Shown: positions 23,480 through 34,848 of the stretch, in pieces
How positions within the stretch are numbered: position 1 is the stretch's first letter
Layout of the letters: each line of letters opens with the position of its first letter
NCBI GenBank assembly: GCA_002794785.1
Contig: NBBA01000002.1
Span: forward strand, 1,240,001 to 1,304,000
DNA: 64,000 nt
Origin: Coniferiporia sulphurascens
Lineage: Eukaryota; Basidiomycota; Agaricomycetes; Hymenochaetales; Hymenochaetaceae
Reading direction: 5' to 3'
Notes under the pieces: model-generated
Database searches by the model: none
What the model saw: only the letters and a program-made list of their open reading frames with translations
Told to the model about the DNA's origin: nothing
Position numbers and translations under genes: made by a program

Positions 23480-23770
23480 CAGACAGCATGCTCAAAGCAA
23501 TTTTCCCGGGCCCTTAAGTCCGTCCACGCGCCCGCTTTCTCCTTCAGACTTATGTAGTCGAACATGACGATCTCAAGACAACCCGTTACGATAATTCGCT
23601 CAGACCGGGCGGCTTCAAATTCGTGATGATTCGTAAAATTACAAACGTGCGAGGGAGAACGTAGCCACATCCTCTTGCTGCTGCATATGGCTCCCTCCTT
23701 CACTACCCGGTGGATCTGCTTCTTGCTATGATTAGATACAAGGCGCCCTACGTTACTACGCGCCATCTGC
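23480..23770 (-). repeat. Inverted copy of the LIP-A upstream repeat
   Basis: Reverse complement of 10395-10690. It abuts the LIP exon-6 remnant directly, marking an internal deletion relative to the LIP-A locus. Confidence 0.8.
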
Positions 23771-24050
23771 TTTAATCTCTTATGCTAACTTGCCGCTTTA
23801 GGCCAAGACAATGACTCAGATTTGTGCATTGTCGGAGATGTCCCGAGTATACCGTACTCGATTCCGAGCTGTCAGAGCACGATGGGCCGTATGACGGTGT
23901 CGAGATGGGCTGTTAACCTAGTCCGCTTTTCGATTCTTCTAGGTTTACGGCTTTCTATTCCGTTTGTACTCTTGGTTTGTTATCCTGGAACTCGCCTCGG
24001 GTTTTGTTTCAGTCCATGTAGTAGGTCTAGTTGAATGGAGCCTTGGGCTT
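23771..24050 (+). pseudogene. LIP-D, lipase remnant (last intron, exon 6 and 3' flank)
   Basis: From about 23770 the sequence matches the end of LIP-A intron 5, then exon 6 (23802-23916) and its 3' flank, in sense orientation. Exon 6 is 115 nt instead of 110 because of a 5-nt insertion near 23850, so the frame is broken; the Asp before the catalytic His is also replaced (SEHDGPYDG). Exons 1-5 are absent. Its position next to MEP4 mirrors LIP-A next to MEP1. Confidence 0.85.
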
Positions 24051-24529
24051 AGCTTTTTCGTCCAGTACGTTTATTGAGTGTCGCCAGCTCATAACTTTTG
24101 AGCTAAACGGCCGTAGTCAAGCATCATATTGATAAAAGTGTATCTAAAAGCTTAACTAATTACGCAACATTTCAAGCGTTGGCAATATATATCCTCATAA
24201 AAGGGGATAAGGAAACGAAGCTGCACTAACCTGAGGGTCATTGATTTTAAGTTAAAAGGTAATCACCGAGTCCCAGCTAACGCCATCAACCATCGCACCG
24301 CTTGGCGTTTGCAAGTCTTTTTCGAATTCATTGGTATGGAAAAAGTAGACTATACGTTAAGGTACTCTATGGATTATTTATGGGGATTTGTGACAGCTAG
24401 TCCAATGTATACGGCACCAACCCAGCGATAGAGTTCCGAGTCCTGTATGAGCCCTATCCAGGTAATGACATTAGTGCCAGCCCGTAGAGGAAGAACGCAT
24501 CCGGGGTCGCGGGTAAATCAGAATGAAGT
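24051..24529 (-). repeat. 3' flank arm of MEP4
   Basis: Matches the DNA downstream of MEP1 (about 8250-8570) in reverse and those downstream of MEP5 and MEP6, for example the CACCGCTTGGCGTTTGCAAG block near 24297. No gene. Confidence 0.65.
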
Positions 24530-25725
24530 CTACACTTTAATTTTTCGATAATGGTAGATCTGCTTTTGCAGACGTTGAATCTGTCCTGCAGTATACTGAT
24601 TCCTGCACGAGTCGACTGTGTAGTCCATAAAATTCTCTGTGTGTTTAAAGTCGTTATAAGGATCGATGGAACTATAAATGTAGATATGAAAGATACTGAC
24701 GGATTGGGTCGACTCCACCGCCGGCGCAAGTGTCGCGTCCCGTAGGGCAGCCGAATGCTGGAGACGCTTCAGCAGGGGTGTCGTTGACGTAATCTCCTGG
24801 GCTGTCACATCCCCACGGAGAGTGTAAATAAGCAGCAGCATTACTTGAAATGCGGAGTGACCTACGTCTTGGAAAGTGTGGTACAAACCAACCCAGTGGC
24901 CAACTTCATGGGTGAGCACCTTTTTATTGTTTTTACCGTGAGCTGCGTCCCCAAGATATCCGCATCTTGTCACGTACCCTTCCAAGATTGTTGTCAGGAG
25001 AATTTCCCCCAGGCAGGGTTGAGTAGCGAATAAGAATTCCATCGTCGGTCGGGTTACTTTTGTAATCATTTGGGAATGCAGAGTAACCGAGCGTTCCCGG
25101 GTATTCGATATTGTTGAGGCCGAGAGAATAAATGTTCAGTGCTGCCGGACCGCGGCCGTTATAGCGCAGCTGGCTCTTCATGGCGTATTGCGGCTGTCGC
25201 GTATACGGGTCGACATTATTGAACCAATATGCATTCTGTACACGTTTTAGGCCTGCAAGTTGAAACTGGACCCCGGTGCCGCTGAAGCCTTGATTAATGA
25301 CATTGATTTGGTCATTAATCATCGAGTCGCTTGAAGACAAACGGTCAGCTTTGCAAATCTTCCATGGTAGGAAAAAAAAGGCCGTACGGAATATTGCCAC
25401 CGTCAAAGCTGCTGTCCGCATAGATGACGTTCCAATACACGGGAATAGTCGCAACTGTAGCATCGAGACGTTCTCCGCTGGACGTCGTATTCCGCTTGTT
25501 CGTAGCTAGCTTATCCGCGAAATCCTTCTCCGCGCGGATCAATTGCTCGTCGGACACGATGTTGCCGCAAAATGACCTGCAACCAAACAGAGGTACATTA
25601 TTTAATGACATTGTGCACGATAAAAGTAGGGATACTCACGTAGCATTAGTATCCCTCGCCAGAGGACTGGCGAGTGCAGGGGAGGCAACAAAAAGGGCAA
25701 AGGTGAGGAAAGAAAGGCCGAACAT
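24530..25725 (-). CDS. MEP4, M43 metallopeptidase copy with a lost splice acceptor
   Basis: Exons by alignment to MEP1/6: 25725-25640, 25576-25388, 25329-24978, 24919-24866, 24812-24701, 24636-24530. Signal peptide, [11 protein letters not shown] and MDYTVDSC are all present and no exon contains a stop. However intron 4 ends CCGTGG before exon 5 where the paralogues have CCATAG or CCACAG: the obligatory AG is gone (24814-24813). Unless a cryptic acceptor is used, exon 5, with the GGCD...GGGVDP segment, cannot be joined correctly. The copy is thus either a very young pseudogene or makes an altered protein. Coding sequence is otherwise close to MEP6. Confidence 0.75.
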
Positions 25726-25818
25726 GAGGATGCAAACGCGAGTGTTTAGTGAGGAGGTCCGATGTCCGACAAAAGGGAGCGTTCAACGGATGCAGTCTCC
25801 CTATCGCTGGTGGCAGGG

Positions 25819-25825
25819 TTTTTAT
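25819..25825 (-). promoter_or_regulatory. TATA box of MEP4
   Basis: TATAAAA on the minus strand about 95-100 bp upstream of the ATG, in the conserved GGCAGGGTTTTTATACC context. Confidence 0.6.
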
Positions 25826-26265
25826 ACCCGTATGACAGTATCCCAATCTACACGCACTAAGCTATACCTGCATCTCGGTTATAAAAAAAGTTCCAATCTG
25901 TATGTCTAGCAAATCCTTTTTCTGTTTAAGACGAAACGAAAGTGTCGGGCGCACAGCATTTGTCTGATTTTAGGCATTATTTAAGGTAGAGGAAGTCATA
26001 AGCTCGCAAGGGAGGGGTTTAGCGGTACCTAGTCGATACACTAAAACATATGAGCCATAGTGTGGCTCAAGTTCGGTTCGGTCCGGTTCGGCAACCTTTT
26101 TGCTGAACTCCAAACCGAACTTCACGTTCGGTTCGGCTGTATCCCTGAACGCGAACGAACCGATGCAAACGGTCCGTGGAAGTTCGGTTCGCGTCCCAAT
26201 TTTTTTTTTTTTTTTTTAAATGCATTTCTATAGCACGTCATGACTATCTAGTACAAAATACGCTC

Positions 26266-26285
26266 CAGGGGCCTTTAGGCCCCTG
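26266..26285 (-). other. 3' UTR hairpin of LINE-1
   Basis: CAGGGGCCTTTAGGCCCCTG, a near-perfect 8-bp stem with a 4-nt loop, lies about 50 bp before the poly-A. The same hairpin is kept in LINE-2 and LINE-3, suggesting a structure recognised by the reverse transcriptase. Confidence 0.75.
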
Positions 26286-26394
26286 TATTGAGTGAGATGG
26301 TAGTTGGTATAGAAGGAATAATAGTGGCAGGAAGCCATAAGCAGAGATGGGAACTGGGTAATAGCCAGTAATAAAGGGGGTGCGGTATCTGGGC

Positions 26395-29300
26395 TTAGTT
26401 GCCGATGGCAAAACCTAAGTCAGAAACATGAACCACAGTGGGGCCACCCGGGTCAAAGACGAGGATGGGTTCCGCCTCAAAGGCGGGGTGAGAGTCGAGG
26501 AAAGAAGCCAAAATTGGGAGACCGTCTTTGGAAAACCATTGAGCTTCCGTAGAGGGTAAGGGGGTTTTCCACACCGCATGGCGGGCGGGGAGGGTGAGTG
26601 GGCAGGAGAGCAGGAGGTGGGCTCGCGTCTCCAAGACATGGCAAGAGGGACACATTGGGTCGCGTCCTGGAATACATCCAAAGTACGCGCCGAAGCCGGC
26701 GTGACCTAGGAGTGTCCGAAAAACTTTGCACTTAGTGTGACGACCGAGGGTGAGGTTCTGCATGAGGGTGGACGGCTTAGTAGAGGGGTTCAGGGTGGAG
26801 CCCATGGAATGGGCGTCCGAAGTCCCTCGGGATTTACGACAGGCAGAAGCCCAATCGGATTTCCATTGTGAAAGCGCCATCGAGGAGGCAGCTTCGCAAA
26901 GGAAGCGGATAGTAGGTGGAAACGGGGACGTGTCCGGAGGGGGGTTGTCCGCAATACCAGAGGCGAGGATGTCAGCAAATTCGTTTCCTTCCATGTCAGA
27001 GTGTCCTGGAACCCAGTGTAAATGGAAGAATACATGGGGAAACTGCTTGGTAGCGATTTTAAGACATTTCCGAATGAAAAGGGCGACATTGATGCCTGGG
27101 GCCGGACGAGGGTCAGCGAGGAGTGTGAGGGCAACTTCGCAATCCGTGTAGATTTCCACCTGTGTGACCGCCGGGTGTAAATCATAAGAGTATGCCAGTA
27201 GCCAAGCGGCATCGGCAAGGGCAGCAAGTTCACAGTCCATAGCATGGACTGATGAACCTAGGTAAGTTTCGCGGGTGAGAACAGTCTCCCCATGGTAGAA
27301 CCAAACTCCGGCAGCACCGCCAGAGAAGGAGGATGGGGACGTGCCCTTACGGGATCCGTCAGTATAGATGAGAAGGCGAGAGGGAGCATCCTTCAGTCGG
27401 TCAATGAGACTGTGGTGTGACTGAATAAGCACGTCTCGGGCTTCTTGGGAGTGGTCAATCGCCTGGTCGATGCTTACGTGGCGTAAAGCTGGTAAAGCAA
27501 TCCATGGTGGGCGAGTGTATCGGGGAACTTGTTCACAACCAGGGGGAACCCGGTTAACGAAGGATGTGGTAATGGTTCCTTTACGTGTAGTGCATATTGG
27601 AAGGAGGGTGTGCGTAGTGGTAAGGTAGCGAATGGCCACACGAGATTTGGTATGCTCTAGTCGTAGGGGGATAGGTAAAATGGAGGCAAGGACCTCGGAG
27701 GGGCCGCGTGGAGACGTGCGCCATGATCCAAAGATACGGCGGCATGCCACGGATTGCACTAAGGTCATTTTGTCGCATTTACCTTTTTGCCGTATGCCAG
27801 TGAACCAGAGGGGGGATCCCCATAGTAGAACTGGCAGTATGCACCCGATATAGAGGCGTCGGAGGTGGAGCGGGTCAAGGCCACGTAATGTGTTGCCGAG
27901 GAGTTCCAAGGCGTGGAGGGAAGACATGGCTTTAAAGCACATGCATTGAACGTGAACCGTAAACAATAATTGCGCGTCGAAGAAAATTCCCAACCAGTGC
28001 AAAGGCCGGGAGGGAACTATTCGGAGGGGTGAGAGGCCCCGTCGTGGCAAGTGTATAGGGTGGATGAGGGAATCTTCGCGTAACTCGAGTCGCTGGGTCC
28101 AGTGGATGAGTTCTGATTTGTCGTCATCCAGGGAGAGTCCGAGGGCATGGCATGCTGCGGAGAACGAGATATATGCCTGCTCGAGGCGCACAACGTTAGT
28201 TGCGATGGAACTCGAGGAGGTGGTAAGGAGGTGGTCGTCCACATAAGCGTGGACGAAGACAAGAGGATCAGAAACCTGGAGGGAGGTAAGAAGGCTGGTC
28301 GCAAAAAGTGCTGACAGAATGGGTGAGATGGGGGACCCTTGGGGAACGCCCATATTGGGTATGGGGGTCAGAGTGTCGGTAAACCCGTCAAAGGACAGGG
28401 CGACACGACGGTCTGAAACAAAGGAAAGAACCCAGGAGATGAGGAGGGGGGGAAACCCTAATTCTGAGAGGACGGCAAGTAAGCGGTGATGTTGGACTGA
28501 GGGAAAGAAACCAGCCACGTCGACGGCAAGAGCCATCGTGACATGATGTTTAGCCCAAGCAGATTCAATTTCATTGATGAGGTCCGAGGTGGCATCCAAA
28601 ATGCCCGACTTTTGGCGGGTACCGAATTGGGAAGGGGGGAGTGCACCGAGTTTGTTGGCAATGAACTGTATGCGATTAGCGATGATCTTCTCGAGTAATT
28701 TGCCCATAGTTTCTTTGAGAGTGATAGGGCGGTATGCATTGAGCGCAGTAGGGTCTTTCTTATTGAGTTTGCGGAGCATCACCACCTTAGCGTCCTTCCA
28801 AGGACAGGGATGGTGTCCAACATTCAGGCATTCATTATAGAGCGTGAGAAGTGGAACACTATGGGCGGCATGCAGGCTTTTTAGGGCCTGGTAGCCAACG
28901 CCCATAATGCCCGGGGCACTCGAATTCGAAGTGAGGTTGAGGGCGTGATCAAGTTCCTCCATGAGGATGGGATGGTCATGCATAGGATGGGCGCCAACAA
29001 AAGAGTATGTCGGGGGGAGGGTGGCGGATGGTTGGGTACCGAAGTACTTAGACCGGAAGGCAGAGGCCTTCTCCGTGGGGGAGTTCATGGTGGAATGTCC
29101 TGTAACCAGGGATGGGATGGGAGCATGTTGTGTGCCCATCGCCCACTTCGCCATTGGCCAGATTTTGTCCGGTTTGACGGAGGCGGTAAACGAGTCAGCC
29201 CATGCATGTTTGGCACAGCAAAAGATACCGGCCGACTCTTGTCGGAGCACGATATGGGTCGCCGGGGTAGCTCCACGCAAAGCCTTCATGTGAGCACGGC

Positions 29301-30315
29301 AGGATGCATCCCACCACTTGACCTTGTGACCCCCAGCCTTCTGAATGGAAGGAGGGTGTGAAGAATCAGTGGCGCAGACCATTGCGGCATGAATGGCAGC
29401 GACTTTGACATCAAGGAGACTAGGAGTGGCGCCTGAGAGGGCGAAGGCGGCAGTAAGGGGTTCATCGAGAGCTTCCAACCATTCAGTAGAGAGCGAGTCG
29501 TCGTACTTAGGGCGGAGGAAGGGGTCGATAAACGCATTAGAAGAGAGGGGGATGGTCCAGGTGATAACAGCGTGGTCCGAGCCAGAGGGGGTATCCCACG
29601 ACCGTGTCCAGGAATTTCCCAAAGCGAGGTCTTCCAAAGATGGGGAAGCCCAAGCGAGGTCGATGACGGATTCGGTAAATTGGGTGGAAGGGTGGTGCCG
29701 GGTATCAAAGCCCGGCTGATTAAGGAGGTGCATGGCCTGTGAGGCAGCCCAGTGTTCCAAGGGATGGGCTTTTTGCGCATCGCTGGTAGAGTGGGTGCCA
29801 TGGTCCCAGTGGATGGAGTGGAGATTGAAGTCCCCAGCAACCAGCCAGTGTGCACTCAGAGGAAGCTCAAGCAGAGCAAGAGAGGAGATGGTGTCTTTTT
29901 TATTCGCATCATGATTGTATACATTAGTGACAAAAAGTGGCCCAAGGCCAGTGTCAAAAATTAGCGTGAGTATGTCCCGGGATGGGGAGCGCGAGGCATC
30001 CAAAATCACCTGAGACAGAGGGATGGACTGGTGGACCAGTGTAACCACACGCGGACATGTTAGTTCAGTGCCCCCTGAGGAGGGAGGCAGGAAGACGTGA
30101 TAGTTGGGCATGGCGGGGAAGCCGAAGACAGGCGTACCTGATGCAACAAACATAGAGGGGGAGGCACCAATAGGGTACCAAGGGGGTTCCTGTAGAAGAA
30201 TAACTGCAGGTGGAGAGGCGGCACCGGGGGCAGACAAGAAGGAGTGGACGAGTGCTTCGATGTGCACTCAGGACGTTGCAACATTGTGTTGCATGAACGT
30301 CCAGGGACTACTCAT
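26395..30315 (-). pseudogene. LINE-1 ORF2: endonuclease, reverse transcriptase, RNase H (one early stop)
   Basis: The expected ATG is at 30315-30313, overlapping the ORF1 stop as ATGAGTAG. A TGA (30270-30268) interrupts after 15 codons, where LINE-3 has CAA. After it the frame is open for about 1290 codons to 26395. Visible domains in order: APE endonuclease (LLQEPPWY, VAGDFNLHS, SGSDHAVITW), RT (NAYRPITL, GVPQGSPISPIL, catalytic YVDD), RNase H (IYTDGSRKG, MDCELAAL, IYTDCEVAL, GHSDMEGNEFAD) and a C-terminal knuckle (CPSCHVLETRAHLLLSC). It would copy the element by target-primed reverse transcription. The only obvious lesion is the early TGA. Confidence 0.85.
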
Positions 30316-31393
30316 CAGCCGGGGGTGGGGTGAAAGAGGAACGGGCACGGCCACGCTGTTTGGGGCAGCTGGAAGAGTCGGCGCGGTGTTCGCCGGAGCA
30401 GTTCGAGCATTTGGGGGGGTGGGTGCAGGGGGAGGAGGCCGGGAGGGCATCGCGGACACAACCAGGGCAGTGCATGCGGTGGTCATCAGTACGATGACGA
30501 CCAGCACATATAAAGCACGACCACGGGCGGTTCCTGCAGTTCTGAGCAAGGTGGCCTAGTGCCGCGCACTTAGTGCACTGCATGAGGCGAGGGAGGTCAC
30601 GGCGGGCCACCAGTTTGAGCCAGTGGCCGAACATGTATACAACGCGGTTCCTCGGAGTAGAGAGGATGCCTGCAGAGCGGGAGCCCATTGGGTCTTCAAA
30701 GGAGAAGGCAATGGGGGCTGACATGACGTCCTCACCCAGGAGTTCATAGGCCCAGGTCCAGTCGGGCTCTAGAGTCATGGGGAGAGAGAGGAGGTGGGGG
30801 TTGGTGGCGCGGAACTCCGCTTGGAGGTCCGCCGCAGTGAAGGCGGGGAGGCCCGGCGCAGGGCGCATAGGGACTTCAGCAATTTGGAGGCAGGCCCAAG
30901 ATACGAGTTGGGAGACTGTGGCAGGGTAGACGCTTTGCACGGATGCCATCACAACTTCCTTCACGCTGTTCATAGTAGGAACGTGAGTGTTGTGAGCGAA
31001 CGTAACGAAGCAATTGCCTCGTTCGTTCCAATGGGCAGCGTGTACGACCAGTTTGGCCGCAGTGGGAAAGCGTGAGAGGGCAGTCTGGACGTTGATAGTC
31101 GTCTGGGAATCGGTGGGGCGCGCTTCAGCAGGAGGTGGGGCCCCATGGAAGTGGATGGCGAGGGTCGGGTCTGTAATGGTACGGATAACCGGGAGGACTG
31201 CACGCTTTGGCTCTTGTTTCACAGCGCTAGCAGTAGTGGGGGCCCCTGTCGGCACTGGCGCTGCAGTAGCAGGGGCAGTGGCAGGGGTAGCCCCACCCGC
31301 GGCAAGACCTGGAGGGACAGGTGTCCTGACTAAAGGGTTCTCTTGCAAGGCCCACCAAACGACTACACCTTCCTCGGGATATGGGGTTCCCAC
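30308..31393 (-). pseudogene. LINE-1 ORF1 (gag-like), N-terminus replaced
   Basis: A 361-residue frame. From about residue 24 onward it matches the second half of LINE-3 ORF1 (TPVPPGLA... to the stop GATGAGTAG), including the knuckles CTKCAALGHLAQNC, CFICAGRHRTDDH and CSNCSGEHRADSSSC that bind RNA. The first half of the protein (about 425 residues in LINE-3) is missing: upstream of about 31323 the DNA is unrelated. The start at MGTPYPEEG is simply the first ATG in the foreign part. Confidence 0.75.
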
Positions 31394-32306
31394 GCCCCTC
31401 CCGCTGTCCCCCAGGTTACCCCGGGGCGTGTCTGCATGTCAAGGAATCAACTTAAGCAAGGCAGTGGGAATTACCCCCATGCCTACCCATGGCAGATTTA
31501 GTACTCTGCGGCCGATGAAGGGAACTACCCCCCACCGCCCCGGCCTGCTCTTTCACGACGGAGACGCCACTATGCCCAGAAGGCTGTGAGGACTAACACC
31601 CTAGCCGCTACTTAAGTTTCCCGATTCCCCGCATGTGCTTCAGACCCCAGGTGTAACCCTAGAGAATATGTGGTTTAACTTAGTTGCCCCACTTCTGGAT
31701 CCGCAACATACGGGGATTACCATGTCGCACAGGTGACCCTGGCCCCCTACATCGGGAAGAACCAGGGAGTTACCCATACTAACCACCTGAGGACGCTCCC
31801 ACAGGATGATCCAAAGGCCCGTGGTGACCTGTCTCTAGCCACCCTTCCACAGCGTCGGGTCAGGGGCATCGAGTCGGTTGGTTCTTACCGCAACGCCACG
31901 TGTTATGAGACCCCTATTCCTGGGCAAATTGCTGTCATCAGAACCCTTCCGGGATTTGGGGTGGCAGTTTTCACTGTCAGTGCCAGGGACAGTGGGGTCC
32001 CCCGAAGGGGATTGCTCGGACCAGGCCGACCCCCTGGAGATGAGGATGATGTCCTCCGGACCACCTCTCCCCTGAGGACGTTAACGTCGTGTCCTCACCG
32101 ATGGGCAGGCTAGTGCGCCTCTCTCGTGCCGTTGGCTAACCCGCTGGCATGCTAGAGCCAAGAACTCACACACAGACGGAGAGCCCCCCCTCCCCACCAG
32201 AGCCAACCCTCAGACAGGCCAGATAGCGAGGGACGACCTACAAACCCCCCCCAGTGCCCCTCCTAAACGAAGGAGATGGTGGTGGTAAGAGGACAAGAAG
32301 GGGTTT
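31323..32306 (-). other. Divergent 5' segment of LINE-1
   Basis: About 980 bp inside the LINE-1 duplication boundaries. Only the outermost 30-35 bp match LINE-3. It is GC-rich and has no long frame in the element direction; the 126- and 191-residue frames on the other strand look like composition artefacts. It may be a captured sequence or the 5' region of a related LINE family joined by template switching. Confidence 0.6.
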
Positions 32307-32742
32307 GCGTCCCAATGCATTCACACTCTGAACGTCGGAATAATTGTTTACAGAGATTACAAAGGTCCTAGTGTACTATATATAGAAAGTAATTCCCACA
32401 GAGTTTTCCCACCGCTTCGGATATATTTTAGTTTCTATTGCCGATGCACGTATTGTTATTCATATTAGTTTTTTGGAATGAACATTATGAGGCTACCTTC
32501 CAATTCAAGGGTAAATACTTTTTGCATCTACCCGGAAATTTTATGACCAAAATTGACAACCAAAGTTTGAAACCACACGGCCTTACAAATAACAACCTAC
32601 TGCTCTTAGAGCATTCGCGTTCGGACGCGTTCAGAACGCATTCGCCGTTATTTGAAAGGCCCCGAACGCCGAACTAAACTTGCGGTCCGGTTCGGCCTGA
32701 GCAATGAACCTGATACCGAACCTTAGCCACACTAATGAGCCA

Positions 32743-33500
32743 ATTAATAAGAGCATAGCTCGGGGGGACTAACAGTCATCGGACCACTTGGAAGCAAAAT
32801 TCCATTCACGCCTTCCAAGTCAAGAAACGTGTCGGCAACATTGGCGAAGATTCGGAAGATGACAAGGACAGCGCTGCACTAGACCACTAAAGCATTTAAG
32901 GAATCAGGAGAATGCATTAAAGAGATTCGGAGGCCGTCTGCCGAATCGCCTGACCTCATGCCGAATCACTGTTCCTCGGAGTTGAGACTCAAAGACTCGG
33001 ATAGTGGGTCAGTAGCTTCGCCGAGACTTGTCATTTTTCGCTATTTCGCTTCGGTAACGCAGTGGCGGACCCAAATACTGTGCATGTGTACATCGACGCT
33101 TTACTTGGCTTGAATATAGCAAGAGCAAATGCGTTGAGTCGGACGATTACAGAAAATCCAGCGGACTATTGAAGGGAGGCAAATGGCTCACTGTCGCTAG
33201 CAAGTAGTCACGAGCAGAAGGTATGAAATCCACATCTCGAGCTCAAACTTGGAGCTAGGACTAGTCTGTCACTGTCTGTGTAAGGATGACATTACATAAG
33301 TGAGAACTTATTACGTCATCATAAGTAGTGGACCACCCGTATCTCGCGATGCGATATACATAGAGTTCAAACTAGCCCATAGTTGTTATCTAAGGTTCAC
33401 CCCTACATAGTCCTTGCACGCACTCTACATTTGAGGGATACGTTTGCTAACTCCAAGTCTTTCCCGAACGAATATGTAGAGCGACTTCATCGACTCCCTC
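32743..33500 (-). repeat. Rest of MEP4 upstream arm, right of the hAT element
   Basis: Continues the MEP4 module after the hAT insertion; it parallels 50500-51250 (ACCACTTGGAAGC near 32790, GCACTAGACCA near 32877, TTATTACGTCATCAT near 33310). It stops at about 33497, where it joins module 5 DNA (CTCGCGATTATTTACTGG). Confidence 0.7.
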
Positions 33501-33522
33501 TCGCGATTATTTACTGGTTAAA

Positions 33523-33777
33523 TCTTAAAATCTACGCACTTTGTGGTAGACGATGAGGTGCAGTGGTGAAGTTCAGGCAAGGTGGGTTATCAGCGTAAAC
33601 CGATGTATTTCTAGGGCGAGACCAGCTCCCCTTATATACACGTTCCGTGGGCTAGTACTACTATAACTAACTAGCTCCTATCGTATGGCGTTATCGTTGC
33701 GTTATCGTTCACTTAGTAAGGTGGTTGTTCATATGACCACGTACTATATTTATATCGTTCGTTATATTTATTTAATA
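33523..33777 (+). mobile_element. 255-bp short element, copy A
   Basis: Starts TCTTAAAATCTA and ends TTTATTTAATA, flanked by the 5-bp duplication TTAAA (33518-33522, 33778-33782). Related module DNA at about 8190 and 47812 shows the uninterrupted GGTTAACGATAT-like site. It contains a TATATA motif but no frame. The 5-bp duplication suits an LTR-type integrase (a solo LTR or TRIM), but the termini are not TG/CA; a MITE is the alternative. Confidence 0.75.
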
Positions 33778-33782
33778 TTAAA

Positions 33783-34848
33783 CGATCATGATATACTTGG
33801 ATACAGAGTGCATTCGCTCGCGCCACGAATTGCTGAATTCCAACATTTTACTGCTTGCACGCGCTCGGTTTCCCTCGCGCGATTATCTACTGGTTACAAG
33901 ATATTCTAGTTGGCGTACGGAAGGCATTTTCAAGCACCGCAAATTGCTGAAAACCAACATCAACAACTTGAAATGGTGACGATTAGGTTTTAGCCTCCTA
34001 GCCCCTTTAATTGCATAACCCCATGAATTGCATATGAGTATCCTTCCGCCAATCTCCATCCAAATCAGGGGTTCGACTGTATTTTCCTACTACTAGTACT
34101 AATTAGTACTAGCTGTAAGTATGCATCAATTTGACAACAACAGAGTACACTTGAAAGCGTATCTGACTACCGTAACGTTTCAAGTATTGGCAATCCTCGT
34201 ACTAAAAGGTAATAAGAGAACGAAACGGCGCTAACCTGATGATCGCTGGCATTAAATCAAAGATAGTGCGGACAATCGCTGAGTTCCAATTAGAGCTGTC
34301 GATCATTGCACCGCTCGGCGTTTGCAGGCCTTTTTCAAGTCCTGATCCATTAGAACGAAAAAAAAAGTAGACTATGCGCTAAGTACTTTGTGGATTACTT
34401 ACGATGGAGTCCCGACTCGGAGTCCTGTATCTTCAGAGAAACACAAGGTCATCTTATACCACTTTCAAGTTCGTCTCGTTCTCGTTCTAGGGTAGGTTGA
34501 AACCGGTATGATATAAATAGTCCCCTGGATCCCGCGTAATAGCACCAGCTCACGATGACAAACTGCAGGTTCTCCAGACAAGACGCTACACAATATTGAT
34601 TGTGTCAAACTTGAACACACATAAAGGTTCGAAACCCGTGAACCATGACACACCGACTAATTCGTTCTGGGAGCATGGTATATACCCGATCGGGGGGCAT
34701 CAACTTCGGTCTGCGACAATATAAATGATATATTTGTCTAAATTCCGAGTAAACAGTGACAACAATGAGCCCTATCCAGGTAATGACAGTAGTTCCAGCC
34801 TGTAGAAGAAGAACGCATCCGGGGTCGCGGGATAAATCAGAATGAAGT
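33783..34848 (-). repeat. 3' flank arm of MEP5
   Basis: Nearly collinear with 47815-48941 downstream of MEP6 (for example GATGATCGCTGGCATTAAATC near 34240 and 48272). No gene. Confidence 0.75.

Larger units (their letters stand above)
26200..32306 (-). mobile_element. LINE-1, full-length non-LTR retrotransposon with a divergent 5' region
   Basis: The 3' end is an 18-T run (26200-26217, poly-A on the element strand). It is flanked by the target-site duplication GCGTCCCAA (26191-26199 and 32307-32315) inside the hAT element. Its 5' terminus (GTCCTCTTACCACCACC) matches the 5' terminus of LINE-3, so both ends are real. Between about 31323 and 32270 it does not match LINE-3. The architecture (ORF1 with CCHC knuckles; ORF2 with APE endonuclease, RT, RNase H and a terminal CCHC) places it with fungal Tad1/I-group LINEs. 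Confidence 0.88.
26058..32734. mobile_element. Non-autonomous hAT element carrying LINE-1
   Basis: Termini are TAGTGTGGCTCAAGTTCGG (left) and the inverse TAGTGTGGCTAAGGTTCGG (right), 17 of 19 identical. They are flanked by a perfect 8-bp duplication ATGAGCCA (26050-26057 and 32735-32742). Module 5 shows the empty site at about 36660 (a single ATGAGCCA followed by AATAAGAGC). TIRs starting TAG-G and an 8-bp duplication are hAT hallmarks. Both ends are packed with GTTCGG/CCGAAC subterminal motifs. Without the inserted LINE, the element is about 560 bp and has no transposase, so it depended on a source elsewhere. Confidence 0.88.

Noticed and set aside
31014..31589. 191-codon plus-strand frame
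   Set aside because: It runs antisense to LINE-1 ORF1 and into its GC-rich 5' region; the composition explains it, and LINE-3 has a matching shadow.
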